The notes under the pieces are model-generated. The model was not told the DNA's origin. It ran no database searches and saw only the letters and a program-made list of their open reading frames with translations. A DNA stretch of 64,000 nucleotides from contig NZ_JAMXLV010000022.1 in NCBI RefSeq assembly GCF_024054535.1, positions 1 through 64,000 on the forward strand, written 5' to 3'. Position 1 is the first letter of the stretch; every line of letters begins with the position of its first letter. Source of the stretch: Thermococcus alcaliphilus. GTDB taxonomy: Archaea > Methanobacteriota_B > Thermococci > Thermococcales > Thermococcaceae. A program made the translations under genes and the position numbers. Below are positions 14,992 to 24,480 of this stretch, piece after piece.

Positions 14992-17171
14992 CGAACCTTT
15001 GCCCCTAATTTTACCCCTTTTTCTGGTGTTAATAGGGCAACGGTTTTTCCGTCATCTGCTGCCAAAAGCATTCCCTGGCTCTCAATTCCCCTGAGCTTCT
15101 TTGGCTCCAAGTTCGTAATAACTGCCACGTACTTGTTAAGAAGCTCCTCCTTTTTGTAGTATGCCTTCAAACCTGCCACAAGCTGCCTAACCTCATCTCC
15201 TAGATCAACCTTGACAACATAGAGCTTGTCAGCATTTGGATGGTCCTCAACGCTGATTATCTTCCCAATTCTTATATCGAGCTTGGCAAATTCATCAAAC
15301 TTCACATAACCCATCTTCCTCTCCTCCTTCTGCTTTTCTTTTGACCCCATTACTTTCTCTCCATAAATCTTCCTCAAGACTACCTCAGCTTCATCTCCAA
15401 GTCTTTCTTTTGCTACCTTAACAACATCCTCCATCTTGTAATACTTATCAAGCAAAATTCTGGCACTTTCTGGATTGCCTCTGCCTATGTACTTAACTAT
15501 GTATGCTATTATATCTTCATCGCTGACTTTTCTAAATAGGATCTCAGCTTTTCTGACCTTGTGTCCGGCTTTAAGGGGCTCAAACTTCCACTTCTTGACT
15601 TCTTCGAGGTTTAAGAGGTGCCATATCTTTTCACTTGCGTCCGGAAGGAAGGGTTCAAGGAGTATACCCAATGCCTTAACTATTTGGAGAGACACATTTA
15701 CGGTTGTTCCAGTCCTAATTCTATCGGTTTTAGCCGTCTTCCATGGTTTCTGATAGTCAAAGTACTGGTTGCCAAATATTGCAAGCGTCATTACCCTTTT
15801 AAGAGCCTCTTTGAACTGGTACTTTGATATTAACTCACCAACCTCTGCAAAAGCCTTCTTTATCTCGTCAAATGCTTTCTTGTCAAGGTCATCAAGTTCC
15901 CCGAGTTCTGGAACCTTTCCATCAAAATACCTGTTAACAAAGGTGAGTGCCCTGTGCACGAAGTTTCCAAGATTGTTCACGAGCTCTTCGTTAATTTTCT
16001 TCTTGAAATCATCAAAGCTGAAATCACTATCCCTCGTTTCTGGCATTATGGCGGTTAGGTAATACCTCAAGTAGTCTGCAGGAAATGCATCGAGAAACTC
16101 ATGCACCCATATAGCCCAGTTTCTGCTAGTTGAGAACTTTCTACCCTCTAAGTTTAGGTACTCGTTTGCGGGAATGTCATAAGGCAGAAGCCAGTCAAAC
16201 TCACCTTTTTCATCTTTATACTTGCCATAGGCCATTAAGAACGCTGGCCAGAATATGGCATGGAAGGGAACGTTGTCCTTTCCGATGAAGTGAACTATTC
16301 TTGTCTCGCCGTCGTATCCACTAAGCCAGTACTTCTTCCACTCCTCTTCTTTTCCAAGCCTCTTAAAGTACTCAACGGTTATTGAGATGTACCCTATTGG
16401 TGCCTCAAACCAAACGTAAAGGACTTTCCCTTTAACGTCTTCGTCCTCAAGAGGTACCGGAATTCCCCAGTTAAGGTCTCTCGTTATTGCCCTCTCTTCC
16501 AGACCCTCGTTGATCCATCCCAAGACCGTATTTCTGACGTTTGGCTTCCAGTGTTTCTGGCTTAAAACCCACTCTTTAAGCTTCTCTTGGAAGTTCTGCA
16601 TTTTTATGTAGTAATGGGCAGAATCCTTGAATGTGATTGGATTTCCACATATGTTGCACCTTGGGTTTATGAGCTTCTCCGGGGTAAGGGGATGACCACA
16701 GACCTCACATTGGTCACCTCTCTGATCCTCTGCACCACAGTAGGGGCAGGTGCCAATAACGTATCTATCCGGTAGGAACATCTTGTCATGCTCACAATAA
16801 GCCTGCTTTTCAACTTTTTTAACAAGGTGTCCATTCTCAAGGGCTTTCAAGAAGAACTCCTGACTTATCCTGTAGTGGACGGGAAGTTCAGTTCTCCCAA
16901 AATAATCAAAGCTTATCTTTGCCCTTTCAAATGTCGTTTTGATGTGCTCATGGTAATAATCTACTATCTCCCTTGGACTCTTGCCTTCCTTTAAGGCTCT
17001 GAAAGTTATCGGAGTACCATGTTCGTCTGTTCCACATATGAAAATAACGTCTTCTCCCTTTAGCCTCAAATAACGCACGAATATGTCTGCTGGAAGATAT
17101 GCCCCAGCTAGATGCCCTGCATGTATGGGGCCATTAGCGTAAGGCAATGCAGAGGTTACAGTGAATCTCAT
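14988..17171 (-). CDS. metG: Methionyl-tRNA synthetase
   Basis: About 727 aa, class I. The HIGH motif is in NGPIHAGHLAGAY, and the KMSKS equivalent is KFSTSRN, usual in archaea. The zinc knuckles lie at about residues 140-185 (CPYCGAEDQRGDQCEVCG and a further CNICG). The last 105 residues are an EMAP-II/Trbp111-like tRNA-binding OB fold (LDIRIGKI, HPNADKLYV, LRGIESQGMLLAA), here fused to the enzyme rather than coded separately. ATG 17171 follows GGAGGTGG with 5-nt spacing. A box A, CTTATAAAGG, lies about 45 bp upstream. Confidence 0.97.
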   Translation of the reverse strand: MRFTVTSALPYANGPIHAGHLAGAYLPADIFVRYLRLKGEDVIFICGTDEHGTPITFRALKEGKSPREIVDYYHEHIKTTFERAKISFDYFGRTELPVHYRISQEFFLKALENGHLVKKVEKQAYCEHDKMFLPDRYVIGTCPYCGAEDQRGDQCEVCGHPLTPEKLINPRCNICGNPITFKDSAHYYIKMQNFQEKLKEWVLSQKHWKPNVRNTVLGWINEGLEERAITRDLNWGIPVPLEDEDVKGKVLYVWFEAPIGYISITVEYFKRLGKEEEWKKYWLSGYDGETRIVHFIGKDNVPFHAIFWPAFLMAYGKYKDEKGEFDWLLPYDIPANEYLNLEGRKFSTSRNWAIWVHEFLDAFPADYLRYYLTAIMPETRDSDFSFDDFKKKINEELVNNLGNFVHRALTFVNRYFDGKVPELGELDDLDKKAFDEIKKAFAEVGELISKYQFKEALKRVMTLAIFGNQYFDYQKPWKTAKTDRIRTGTTVNVSLQIVKALGILLEPFLPDASEKIWHLLNLEEVKKWKFEPLKAGHKVRKAEILFRKVSDEDIIAYIVKYIGRGNPESARILLDKYYKMEDVVKVAKERLGDEAEVVLRKIYGEKVMGSKEKQKEERKMGYVKFDEFAKLDIRIGKIISVEDHPNADKLYVVKVDLGDEVRQLVAGLKAYYKKEELLNKYVAVITNLEPKKLRGIESQGMLLAADDGKTVALLTPEKGVKLGAKVR

Positions 17172-17279
17172 CTCTACCACCTCCAAGAACTAACTTGCTG
17201 CCCTTTATAAGTTCTCGCCAATTTTAAATATTACGGTGAGTTATTTTCTGTATATGAAAATATATCTGCTATTGCATAA

Positions 17280-17549
17280 TCACTTACCCATGTTGATCTC
17301 CGAGGCTTTAATGACTACACATTTTTCGGGCAACTCCACTTCTCCTCTGTAAACGATTAAAGCACCCTCAAAAGGCATGATTGTGACTTTAATCTTTTTC
17401 AGACCAAAGCCGGATGAGGAAAGCTCGCCAGTCACTACTATAGGATTTTCTTTAAGCTCTAAGAGCTTGAAAAAGCTCTCCTTATTAACGTAGACTATCA
17501 ACCCTCCAGCCACAACCCTCTGTGCCGGAACCTCAATCCCGCAACCCAT
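17280..17549 (-). CDS. Conserved small protein of unknown function
   Basis: 89 aa, predicted cytoplasmic and beta-rich: VVAGGLIVYVNKESFFKLLE, NPIVVTGELSSSGFGLKKIK, IMPFEGALIVYRGEVELPEK. I do not recognise the family. The Shine-Dalgarno GGTGAT precedes the ATG by about 3 nt. It is divergent from the pterin-synthase-like gene, with a shared 54-bp promoter region. Codon use matches the neighbours, so a real gene is likely. Confidence 0.65.
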   Translation of the reverse strand: MGCGIEVPAQRVVAGGLIVYVNKESFFKLLELKENPIVVTGELSSSGFGLKKIKVTIMPFEGALIVYRGEVELPEKCVVIKASEINMGK

Positions 17550-17603
17550 GGTATCACCAAAGTGTTTTAACTATCAAAACCCAAAACTCTTTCGGTGGGA
17601 AAA

Positions 17604-17951
17604 ATGAAAGCGAGGATTAGAGAAAAGTTCGCCTTTGATGCCGCCCATGCGGTAAAGATAAATGGAGAACTTGAAGAGATTCACGGACACACTTTCAGAG
17701 GCGAAATTTTCATTGAAGGAGAAATAAAAGAAGGCTACATAATGGACTTTCTGGAGCTTAGAAAGATTTTAGACAACGCCATTGCACCTTTAAGGCATAA
17801 AAATCTAAACAAGCTTTTCGAAAACCCGACAACCGAGAACATCGCCCTCTGGATTGCTGAGAGAGTTAGGAAAAACTTACCCCAAGATATTAAGCTGCAT
17901 AAAGTCGTTCTGTGGGAAGGAGACGAAAATGGAGTTGAGTTTGAGTTTTAA
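17604..17951 (+). CDS. 6-pyruvoyl-tetrahydropterin synthase/QueD family protein
   Basis: 115 aa, the usual size. The zinc-binding histidines are in FDAAHAV and in HGHTF. The usual catalytic cysteine before the HGH motif is absent: the segment reads NGELEEIHGHTFRG, with glutamates in that region. Glu variants of the family occur in archaeal pterin synthesis, so the product could be 6-hydroxymethyl-dihydropterin or another pterin rather than the QueD product. The C-terminus has the conserved Glu in VVLWEGDENGVEF. ATG 17604 lies 5 nt after GGTGG. Confidence 0.8.
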   Translation: MKARIREKFAFDAAHAVKINGELEEIHGHTFRGEIFIEGEIKEGYIMDFLELRKILDNAIAPLRHKNLNKLFENPTTENIALWIAERVRKNLPQDIKLHKVVLWEGDENGVEFEF

Positions 17952-18005
17952 CGCCCTACCAAAAAGCTAAAATTTAGGGGAATAAAGGTATTAGGGGTGA
18001 AGAAA

Positions 18006-19178
18006 ATGAAAGATTTCTACATAGCACATGAAGATGAGATAAAAGCAGGAAAAACCACAGATGTTTACTTTATCAGAACTAAGAAGATACTGGAAGAAAA
18101 AGGCATTCACAAAAAAGTTTTTGCTGATATATCAACAACTTCTCTTCCAAAAGGCTGGAAATGGGGAGTCCTAGCTGGAGTGGAGGAAGTGGCAAAGCTC
18201 TTGGAAGGACATCCGGTAAACGTTTATTCCATGCCGGAAGGGACAATATTCCATCCATACGAGCCTGTAATGCAGATTGAAGGATACTATAAGGAATTTG
18301 GTATCTTTGAAACCGCACTGCTCGGGATGCTGAGCCAAGCAAGTGGAATAGCAACAGCAGCCCTTAGAGTCAAAATGGCTGCAAACTTCAAACCAGTTTA
18401 TTCCTTTGGTATAAGGCACATGCACCCTGCAATAGCGCCGATGATCGATAGAAGTGCCTTCATAGGTGGTTGCGATGGAGTTAGTGGTGTTTTAGGAGCG
18501 GAGATGATTGGAGAAAAGCCTGTAGGAACAATGCCTCATGCATTAGTCCTAACGGTTGGTGACCAAGTAAAGGCATGGAAATACTTCGATGAGGTCATGC
18601 CAGAGGAGGTTCCAAGAGTAGCTCTCGTTGACACCCTTTGCGATGAAAAGCTAGAGGCTTTAATGGCGGCTGAAGCGTTGGGAGAAAGGCTAGCTGCAGT
18701 GAGACTCGATACACCAAGTTCAAGAAGGGGGAACTTCAAACGCATAGTGGAGGAGGTAAGGTGGGAGCTGGATTTAAGAGGTTACGATCACGTTAAGATA
18801 TTTTTAAGCGGAGGGCTGGATGAGGAAAGTATTAAAGAGCTTGCTGACATAGCTGATGCCTTTGGTGTCGGAGGAAGCATAGCAAGTGCAAAACCAATAG
18901 ACTTCTCCCTCGATATCGTCGAGGTCGAAGGGAAGCCCATAACTAAAAGAGGAAAGCTGAGCGGGAGAAAGCAAGTATACAGATGTGAAAACGGTCACTA
19001 CCACAGAGTTCCAGCAGAGAAAAAGCTTGAAAAGTGCCCAGTCTGTGGAGCGAAAGTTGAACCCCTTCTAAAGCCGCTCATTGAAAACGGTGAAATAGTG
19101 GCAGAACTGCCAAAGGCGAGGGAGATCAGAGAATACGTCCTTGAGCAGGCAAAGAAGTTTGGGTTGACACTTGAATAG
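18006..19178 (+). CDS. pncB: Nicotinate phosphoribosyltransferase
   Basis: 390 aa. It makes nicotinate mononucleotide from nicotinate and PRPP in NAD salvage. Motifs include the GIRHMHPAIAPMIDRSAFIG region, MPHALVLTVGD, the RLDTPSSRRG segment and IFLSGGLDEESIKEL with FGVGGSIA at the phosphate-binding site. A C-terminal zinc ribbon (YRCENGHYHRVP with KCPVCGAK) is appended, as in archaeal members. ATG 18006 follows GGGGTGA by 6 nt; GTG 17997 is part of that ribosome site. PRPP would come from prs elsewhere in the window. Confidence 0.92.
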   Translation: MKDFYIAHEDEIKAGKTTDVYFIRTKKILEEKGIHKKVFADISTTSLPKGWKWGVLAGVEEVAKLLEGHPVNVYSMPEGTIFHPYEPVMQIEGYYKEFGIFETALLGMLSQASGIATAALRVKMAANFKPVYSFGIRHMHPAIAPMIDRSAFIGGCDGVSGVLGAEMIGEKPVGTMPHALVLTVGDQVKAWKYFDEVMPEEVPRVALVDTLCDEKLEALMAAEALGERLAAVRLDTPSSRRGNFKRIVEEVRWELDLRGYDHVKIFLSGGLDEESIKELADIADAFGVGGSIASAKPIDFSLDIVEVEGKPITKRGKLSGRKQVYRCENGHYHRVPAEKKLEKCPVCGAKVEPLLKPLIENGEIVAELPKAREIREYVLEQAKKFGLTLE

Positions 19179-19197
19179 CCTTTTTTCGTTTTTATCA
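19179..19197 (+). terminator. Oligo-T terminator after pncB
   Basis: CCTTTTTTCGTTTTTATC directly after the pncB stop has runs of 6 and 5 T. The C/D sRNA at 19207 lies immediately downstream, so it may be processed from read-through RNA. Confidence 0.45.
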
Positions 19198-19206
19198 ATT
19201 TATCCC

Positions 19207-19272
19207 CGGGATGATGAAGAGCCCGCTTAATCCCTGAGCTTAGCTGTGATGCTTGGTGGGGGCTCTGACCGC
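19207..19272 (+). ncRNA. C/D box sRNA, target unassigned
   Basis: The order is C box ATGATGA (19211-19217), guide ending GCCCGCTTAATCC, D' CTGA (19234-19237), C' GTGATGC (19246-19252, one change), guide TTGGTGGGGGCT and D CTGA (19265-19268). All four boxes are in the right order with canonical spacing. GCTTGGTGGG also occurs in the 16S gene near 34360, but the 4 nt next to the D box would be unpaired, so it is a poor target. A tRNA target or another rRNA site is possible. No strong box A is seen upstream. Confidence 0.65.
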
Positions 19273-19342
19273 CAAACTCATAAACAATCAAGCCTCTAGA
19301 ACCATACCCATAGAATAGAAGTTAATAAAAAGAGAAAGAAGT

Positions 19343-19543
<201 letters not shown>

Positions 19544-19681
19544 TCAAAAATAGAGGGAAAGCTAAGTTTAAAAATCTTTTTCAAACTAAAGGTTATACTA
19601 CACATTCTAAAGAAAGAGGTCAATGCTTGGGATCAAAGAAGAAAACAGAAAGGAATACAAAAGAGAAAATTGATGAAAACA

Positions 19682-19951
<270 letters not shown>

Positions 19952-19968
19952 AAAATTTAGGAAATAAC

Positions 19969-20286
19969 TCAGATCATTCCCAACCTTTTCTTGACTTCTT
20001 CACTTATTCTGTCCGGAGTCCAAGGCGGATCAAATGTGAGCTCTATTTCCGCATCCTTAACTCCAGGAATTTCGAGAATTTTCTGCTCCACAGCCTGAAG
20101 AAGCCACATGGTAAGAGGACATCCCGGAGTTGTCATGGTCATCTTGACATAAACGGTGTTGTCAGGGTTTATCTTGAGCTCATATATAAGCCCCAGATTA
20201 ACAACATCTATTCCAATTTCAGGGTCAATCACTTCTTTGAGCTTTTCAAGAATCATTTCCTTTGTGATCTTAGTGTTTTCACTCAT
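19969..20286 (-). CDS. MIP18/DUF59 family Fe-S assembly or metal-sulfur protein
   Basis: 105 aa. It has the DUF59 pattern VIDPEIGIDVVNLGLIYEL and the conserved TMTTPGCPLTMWLLQAVE with its single cysteine, followed by the FDPPWTPDRISEE segment. Relatives (SufT, PaaD, MIP18) take part in Fe-S cluster maturation. The gene stands behind two ferredoxin genes on the same strand, so a role in cluster insertion is a reasonable inference. ATG 20286 has AGGTGAGG 4 nt upstream. Confidence 0.9.
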   Translation of the reverse strand: MSENTKITKEMILEKLKEVIDPEIGIDVVNLGLIYELKINPDNTVYVKMTMTTPGCPLTMWLLQAVEQKILEIPGVKDAEIELTFDPPWTPDRISEEVKKRLGMI

Positions 20287-20355
20287 TTTCCTCACCTGAA
20301 AAAAGTTTCTAAACAACAAATTTAAACCTTATGGAACAAAAATGTGGAAAAAGAA

Positions 20356-21408
20356 TCAAGTTGTTGAGCTTTCCTCGTCGTCATATAGTTCTTGACCAAC
20401 TGTGATTTCCTCTTCATAACCTCTGGATCCCTCGATGGTTTGAATTCTAAACATATAGCTCTTGTACCAGTTGTACGTAGGCATGGTCTTTACTGGCAAG
20501 AGTTTCCACGCTCTCGTTTCCTCAACGTATCCCCAGTTGACGTACTCGTTAAAGTTCCTTATTATATCCGTTATAACTACGTTGAACTCTGTTATGAGGA
20601 GCTTCTCTATCTGGTGCCATTTGTCAATTGAACTTTCCCTTCTTGTAATTCCAAAGTAACCTGCACATCCTGGGCCCTTTAGTGTTGCAATTCCCCTTCC
20701 AACAAAAGCCCTAACAGCATCGACTGTCTCGGGAGGATCGGTGATAAAAGTATCGAACTTCCTTAAGGCATAATCTGGTAAAGGCTTTCTGAGATCGAAG
20801 GTGAATATCTCCACGTTACTGTAGCCGATTTCCTCCGCAGTTTTTTCAATAAACTTTGTGAGTCTCTCATCAATATCAAGAACCGCAATCCTCTTTGGAA
20901 GGCCCGAAAGCATTAGAGCAATGCTCGTTAAATCGTCATCTCCAAGGACAAAGACCTCCTTATTTTCAAGATCTCCCCTCGTATGCATCAAGGCTACCCT
21001 TGCAACTGTTGTCTCGGGAGTTACATATGCCTGATCAAACTCATGCTTTGGCTCGGGCCTGTTTTTCACTATTTCTTTAAACTCCTCAAGGAGGTCTCTA
21101 AAAGCATCAAGTTCAACTGTTTTTCCTTGGCAGTGGCTGCAGGTGTAGTCTTCTCTCCTTCCGATTCCATACTTCTCCACAAGCTCCTTCCCCTTCTGGG
21201 TAAGGATTATCCCATCTTTGAACTCCACATAGCCTAAATCGTGAAGCGCTTCAACCACTGCAACCACGAGGGGAAGTGGTTCTTCGCTAAGGTCTACTAC
21301 CCTCCATGGATCGCTGCTCGCAAGAATTGCACTCAACACGTTTTCAATGGTCCTCTCATAAACGGGTATTGATGTTTTCTCTCTAACTCTCTCAACAATC
21401 GCTTTCAT
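20356..21408 (-). CDS. bpsA: N4-bis(aminopropyl)spermidine synthase (branched polyamine synthase)
   Basis: 350 aa. It transfers aminopropyl groups from decarboxylated S-adenosylmethionine to spermidine N4, giving the branched polyamine needed at high temperature. It has an N-terminal winged-helix domain (SILSAI-type helices to about residue 90), a TCSHCQGKTVELD linker with a CxxC, and a Rossmann-like domain with VFVLGDDDLTSIALML and TDPPETVDAVRAFVGRG (active-site DPPE). The tail ITVGQELYDDEESSTT is the conserved flexible C-terminus of Thermococcus BpsA. ATG 21408 is used. Confidence 0.95.
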   Translation of the reverse strand: MKAIVERVREKTSIPVYERTIENVLSAILASSDPWRVVDLSEEPLPLVVAVVEALHDLGYVEFKDGIILTQKGKELVEKYGIGRREDYTCSHCQGKTVELDAFRDLLEEFKEIVKNRPEPKHEFDQAYVTPETTVARVALMHTRGDLENKEVFVLGDDDLTSIALMLSGLPKRIAVLDIDERLTKFIEKTAEEIGYSNVEIFTFDLRKPLPDYALRKFDTFITDPPETVDAVRAFVGRGIATLKGPGCAGYFGITRRESSIDKWHQIEKLLITEFNVVITDIIRNFNEYVNWGYVEETRAWKLLPVKTMPTYNWYKSYMFRIQTIEGSRGYEEEITVGQELYDDEESSTT

Positions 21409-21525
21409 CTCCGCTCCCTCCATTAACTTTCATCAAAACCGTCGAAAGAAGTTCATGAAAAGCTATTTTAAAGTTTTTGGAATAAATTTTTAGCCCTACT
21501 TTCATTAGAAAAAGAGGTGAGAAAA

Positions 21526-22320
21526 ATGCCGATATATTTCATAGGACTGGGACTTTATGATGAAAAGGACATTACCCTTAAGGGCCTGGAAATAGCAAGA
21601 AAGTGCGATTTGGTGTTTGCAGAATTTTACACCTCTCTCTTAGCTGGAACAGACATAAAAAAGATAGAAGAACAGATAGGAAAACCGATAAGACTATTAA
21701 ACAGAGAAGACGTTGAGCTGAACTTTGAGAGGATAGTCCTCAGTGAGGCAAAAACCAAGGATGTTGCCTTTCTCACGGCTGGAGACCCAATGGTAGCGAC
21801 AACTCATGCGGACTTAAGGATAAGGGCAAAGCAGATGGGAGTAGAGAGCTACGTTATCCATGCGCCATCTATCTACTCTGCCGTTGCTATAACCGGACTT
21901 CAAATCTACAAATTTGGGAAGAGCGCTACCGTTGCCTACCCGGAAAAGAACTGGTTCCCAACCAGCCACTATGACACAATCAAAGAAAACAAAGAACGTG
22001 GTCTTCATACGCTTCTCTTCCTTGACATTAAAGCAGCAGAAGGGAGGTACATGACCGCCAACGAGGCTATGAAGATTCTCCTTCAAGTGGAGGAGAAGAA
22101 AAAAGATGGAGTCTTTACCGAAGACACTTTTGTGGTTGTCCTTGCAAGAGCAGGTTCCCTAAACCCAACGCTCAAAGCCGGTTATGTAAAAGACATGATA
22201 AAAGAAGACTTTGGAAAGCAGCCTCACGTTTTAATAGTTCCCGGAAGGCTGCACATAGTCGAGGCAGAATACTTGGTAGCCTTTGCCGATGCTCCTGAGC
22301 AGATATTAAAGGAAGTTTAG
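21526..22320 (+). CDS. dphB: Diphthine synthase (diphthamide biosynthesis methyltransferase)
   Basis: 264 aa. It methylates the modified histidine of elongation factor aEF2 on the way to diphthamide. It is a class III (tetrapyrrole-methylase-like) SAM enzyme: YFIGLGLYDEKDITLKGLE at the N-terminus, FLTAGDPMVATTH at the SAM loop, and HAPSIYSAVAITGLQIYKFG and VPGRLHIVEAEYLV at the end. ATG 21526 is preferred because GAGGTGA ends 6 nt before it. It is convergent with the decayed malic enzyme gene. Confidence 0.95.
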   Translation: MPIYFIGLGLYDEKDITLKGLEIARKCDLVFAEFYTSLLAGTDIKKIEEQIGKPIRLLNREDVELNFERIVLSEAKTKDVAFLTAGDPMVATTHADLRIRAKQMGVESYVIHAPSIYSAVAITGLQIYKFGKSATVAYPEKNWFPTSHYDTIKENKERGLHTLLFLDIKAAEGRYMTANEAMKILLQVEEKKKDGVFTEDTFVVVLARAGSLNPTLKAGYVKDMIKEDFGKQPHVLIVPGRLHIVEAEYLVAFADAPEQILKEV

Positions 22321-23010
22321 CTTTTTTCTCTCTCTGTTTATTGGGGCAATGTAACGCTGGTAAAATTCCTCAGCTTCCTCGTATGCTCCTCCACCCATTC
22401 CCCACTAATTTTTCTCCTTGCAACCCCGTCTTTTATGGCGTGTTCCGCAACTGCCCTTGCTTCTTTTGGATACACCTCAGGATGCAGTGGAGTGGGGATT
22501 ATGTGGTCTTCTGACAGTTCTTCCTCACTCACACAGCTCGCTATAGCCTCAGCTGCAGCTATGTTCATGTTCAAAGTAATTTCCCTCGCTCTAACATCCA
22601 AAGCCCCTCGAAATCAGCTTAATTGTATTCACAATCTCATCTACGTCATTACTGTCTATCAGTATAGGGAACGCATCCACACCAGCTAGGGCTTTGAAGA
22701 GAACGCATTTGCCTTCCATCACAGGCATTCCAGCTAAAACCCCAATGTTCTCCAAACCAAGCACCGCAGAACCGTCTGTAACTACAGCCACGGTGTTTGG
22801 TATAGAGGTGTAGTCTTCATAACTTTCTCCATTTGCTATAGCCTTACAGGGCTCAGCAACACCCGGGGTGTATGCCAGGCTTAGGTCATAGAAGTCCTCA
22901 ACCTTAACCTTTGGAATAACCTCTATTTTTCCATTTCCGGGAAAGTTGTTTCGATGGTAATCGAGGGCATCCCTTTCAAGCTTTTTTCTTTGTTCTTCGC
23001 TAATCCTCAT
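22318..23010 (-). pseudogene. Malic enzyme remnant (internal deletion and frameshifts)
   Basis: The first 134 codons (from ATG 23010) are a normal NAD(P)-malic enzyme N-terminus: SLAYTPGVAEPCKAI, AVVTDGSAVLGLENIG, GMPVMEGKCVLFKALAGVDA. At 22614-22600 this frame (ending IKLIS) jumps into a different frame reading FRGALDVRAREITLNMNIAA, which belongs to the C-terminal part (IIPTPLHPEVYPKEARAVAE). About 200 residues carrying the catalytic lysine and NAD-binding domain are missing, and the frame breaks to a stop. Near 22400 a further shift is likely: another frame reads YEEAEEFYQRYIAPINRE, a plausible original C-terminus. The gene cannot make an active enzyme. Confidence 0.88.
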
Positions 23011-23083
23011 GAATTCATCCCCTATCTTGTGAGACCTCTTTCAATTAAACTCTTTCCATGTTTTTGTTTGACATTTTTGTGTT

Positions 23084-23100
23084 CAAAATATTTAAATATA
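23084..23100 (+). promoter_or_regulatory. Promoter of the purine permease gene
   Basis: CAAAATATTTAAATATA is a strong BRE/box A about 40 bp before the ATG at 23143. A GGGGTGAGAGG ribosome site lies between them. Confidence 0.6.
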
Positions 23101-23142
23101 CTGGTTGTTTTATCACTTTCGTATCAATTAGGGGTGAGAGGG

Positions 23143-24480
23143 ATGAAGGCTTTTGAGAAATATTTCGAGTTTGAGAAGTACAGAACGGATATGAGAACTG
23201 AGGTACTCGCGGGGATAACCACTTTCATGACAATGGCATATATTCTCTTCGTAAACCCTGCAATATTAAGCGATGCGATGGGAAAAGAAGCCTTTAACTC
23301 ACTTGTAGCGGTAACGGCACTTGCAGCAGGAATTTCCACAATAATAATGGGCATCTATGCCAAAAAGCCCTTTGCTTTAGCTCCGGGAATGGGACTGAAT
23401 GCCTACTTTGCCTACAGTGTCGTGCTTGGAATGGGTTACGATTGGAGAGTGGCACTTGCAGCAGTTTTTGTTGAGGGAATAATCTTCATAATACTTAGCA
23501 TTACCAAAGTTAGGAGCGCAATAATCCATGCAATTCCACTAAGCCAGAAATATGCAGTTGGAGCTGGAATAGGACTTTTCTTGACATTGATAGGCCTTAA
23601 TGACGTTGGTCTTCTAACCGCCTTTGTTGATAAGAACGGGGTGCTTAAGTTCACCGGGTTTAATGCCTCAGCACTTGGAACAAAAGCAGGTCTTTTGTTC
23701 CTATTCGGACTGTTCTTGGCTGCAATCCTCATAAGCCTCCGGGTGAAGGGTGCTCTATTAATTTCAATCCTTACCACAAGCATTTTGGGATGGATAAGCG
23801 GAGCTGCACCCTGGCCAGAACATTTCTTCTCAACTCCAGACATAAGCTACACCTTTCTAAAACTTGACCTTCAAGGCCTCCTCAACGTAGGAGCAATTGG
23901 TGTAGTGTTTGCCTTCTTCATGGTCGACTTCTTTGACACCCTCGGAACAGTAACGGGGTTAAGTGCCAAGGCAGGTTTCCTGACAAAAGAAGGGAAAGTG
24001 CCGGATGCCGAGAAGGTTCTCTTGACCGATGCAATAGGCACAACCTTTGGTGCACTCCTCGGAACTTCAACCGTAACAACGTATATAGAGAGCGCCGCTG
24101 GAATTGAAGAGGGCGGAAGAACAGGGATGACAGCCCTAGTGACAGGTCTACTCTTCCTTGCCATAGGATTGTTCATAGCACCCATTGCGCAAGCAATTCC
24201 GGCTTTTGCTACCGCACCGGCTTTGGTTATAGTTGGTTACTACATGTTAAGTGCAATAAGGGGAGTTGACTTCGATGACGCGAGCGAAGCTATTCCTGCA
24301 TTTCTAGTGCTCATAACAATTCCCTACACATATTCAATAGCAGACGGAATAGGAATGGGCTTTATAAGCTACACCATAATAAAGTTGTTCAGCGGAAGAG
24401 GAAAAGAGATACACCCACTGATGTACGTATTGGCATTAATCTTCATAGGCTACTTTGCCTACTTGGGAGGACTCTTTTGA
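23143..24480 (+). CDS. NCS2 family purine permease (AzgA type: adenine/guanine/hypoxanthine)
   Basis: 445 aa with 13-14 hydrophobic segments. Family motifs are RTEVLAGITTFMTMAYILFV (N-terminal), APGMGLNAYFAY (substrate loop), FFMVDFFDTLGTVTGLSAKAG and GTSTVTTYIESAAGIEEGGR, which together mark the AzgA branch of proton-coupled purine transporters. ATG 23143 is used since GGGGTGAG lies just before it; the longer reading frame upstream overlaps the malic-enzyme remnant. Its 3' end overlaps the convergent DtxR-type gene by 22 bp. Confidence 0.92.
   Translation: MKAFEKYFEFEKYRTDMRTEVLAGITTFMTMAYILFVNPAILSDAMGKEAFNSLVAVTALAAGISTIIMGIYAKKPFALAPGMGLNAYFAYSVVLGMGYDWRVALAAVFVEGIIFIILSITKVRSAIIHAIPLSQKYAVGAGIGLFLTLIGLNDVGLLTAFVDKNGVLKFTGFNASALGTKAGLLFLFGLFLAAILISLRVKGALLISILTTSILGWISGAAPWPEHFFSTPDISYTFLKLDLQGLLNVGAIGVVFAFFMVDFFDTLGTVTGLSAKAGFLTKEGKVPDAEKVLLTDAIGTTFGALLGTSTVTTYIESAAGIEEGGRTGMTALVTGLLFLAIGLFIAPIAQAIPAFATAPALVIVGYYMLSAIRGVDFDDASEAIPAFLVLITIPYTYSIADGIGMGFISYTIIKLFSGRGKEIHPLMYVLALIFIGYFAYLGGLF

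Noticed and set aside
23103-23119. TATCAC-containing sequence before the permease as a TrmBL1 site
   Set aside because: The second half (GTGATA) is missing at the required 5-bp spacing.
22954-23142. N-terminal extension of the purine permease
   Set aside because: The extra 63 codons are antisense to the malic-enzyme remnant, and the promoter and ribosome site lie after them.
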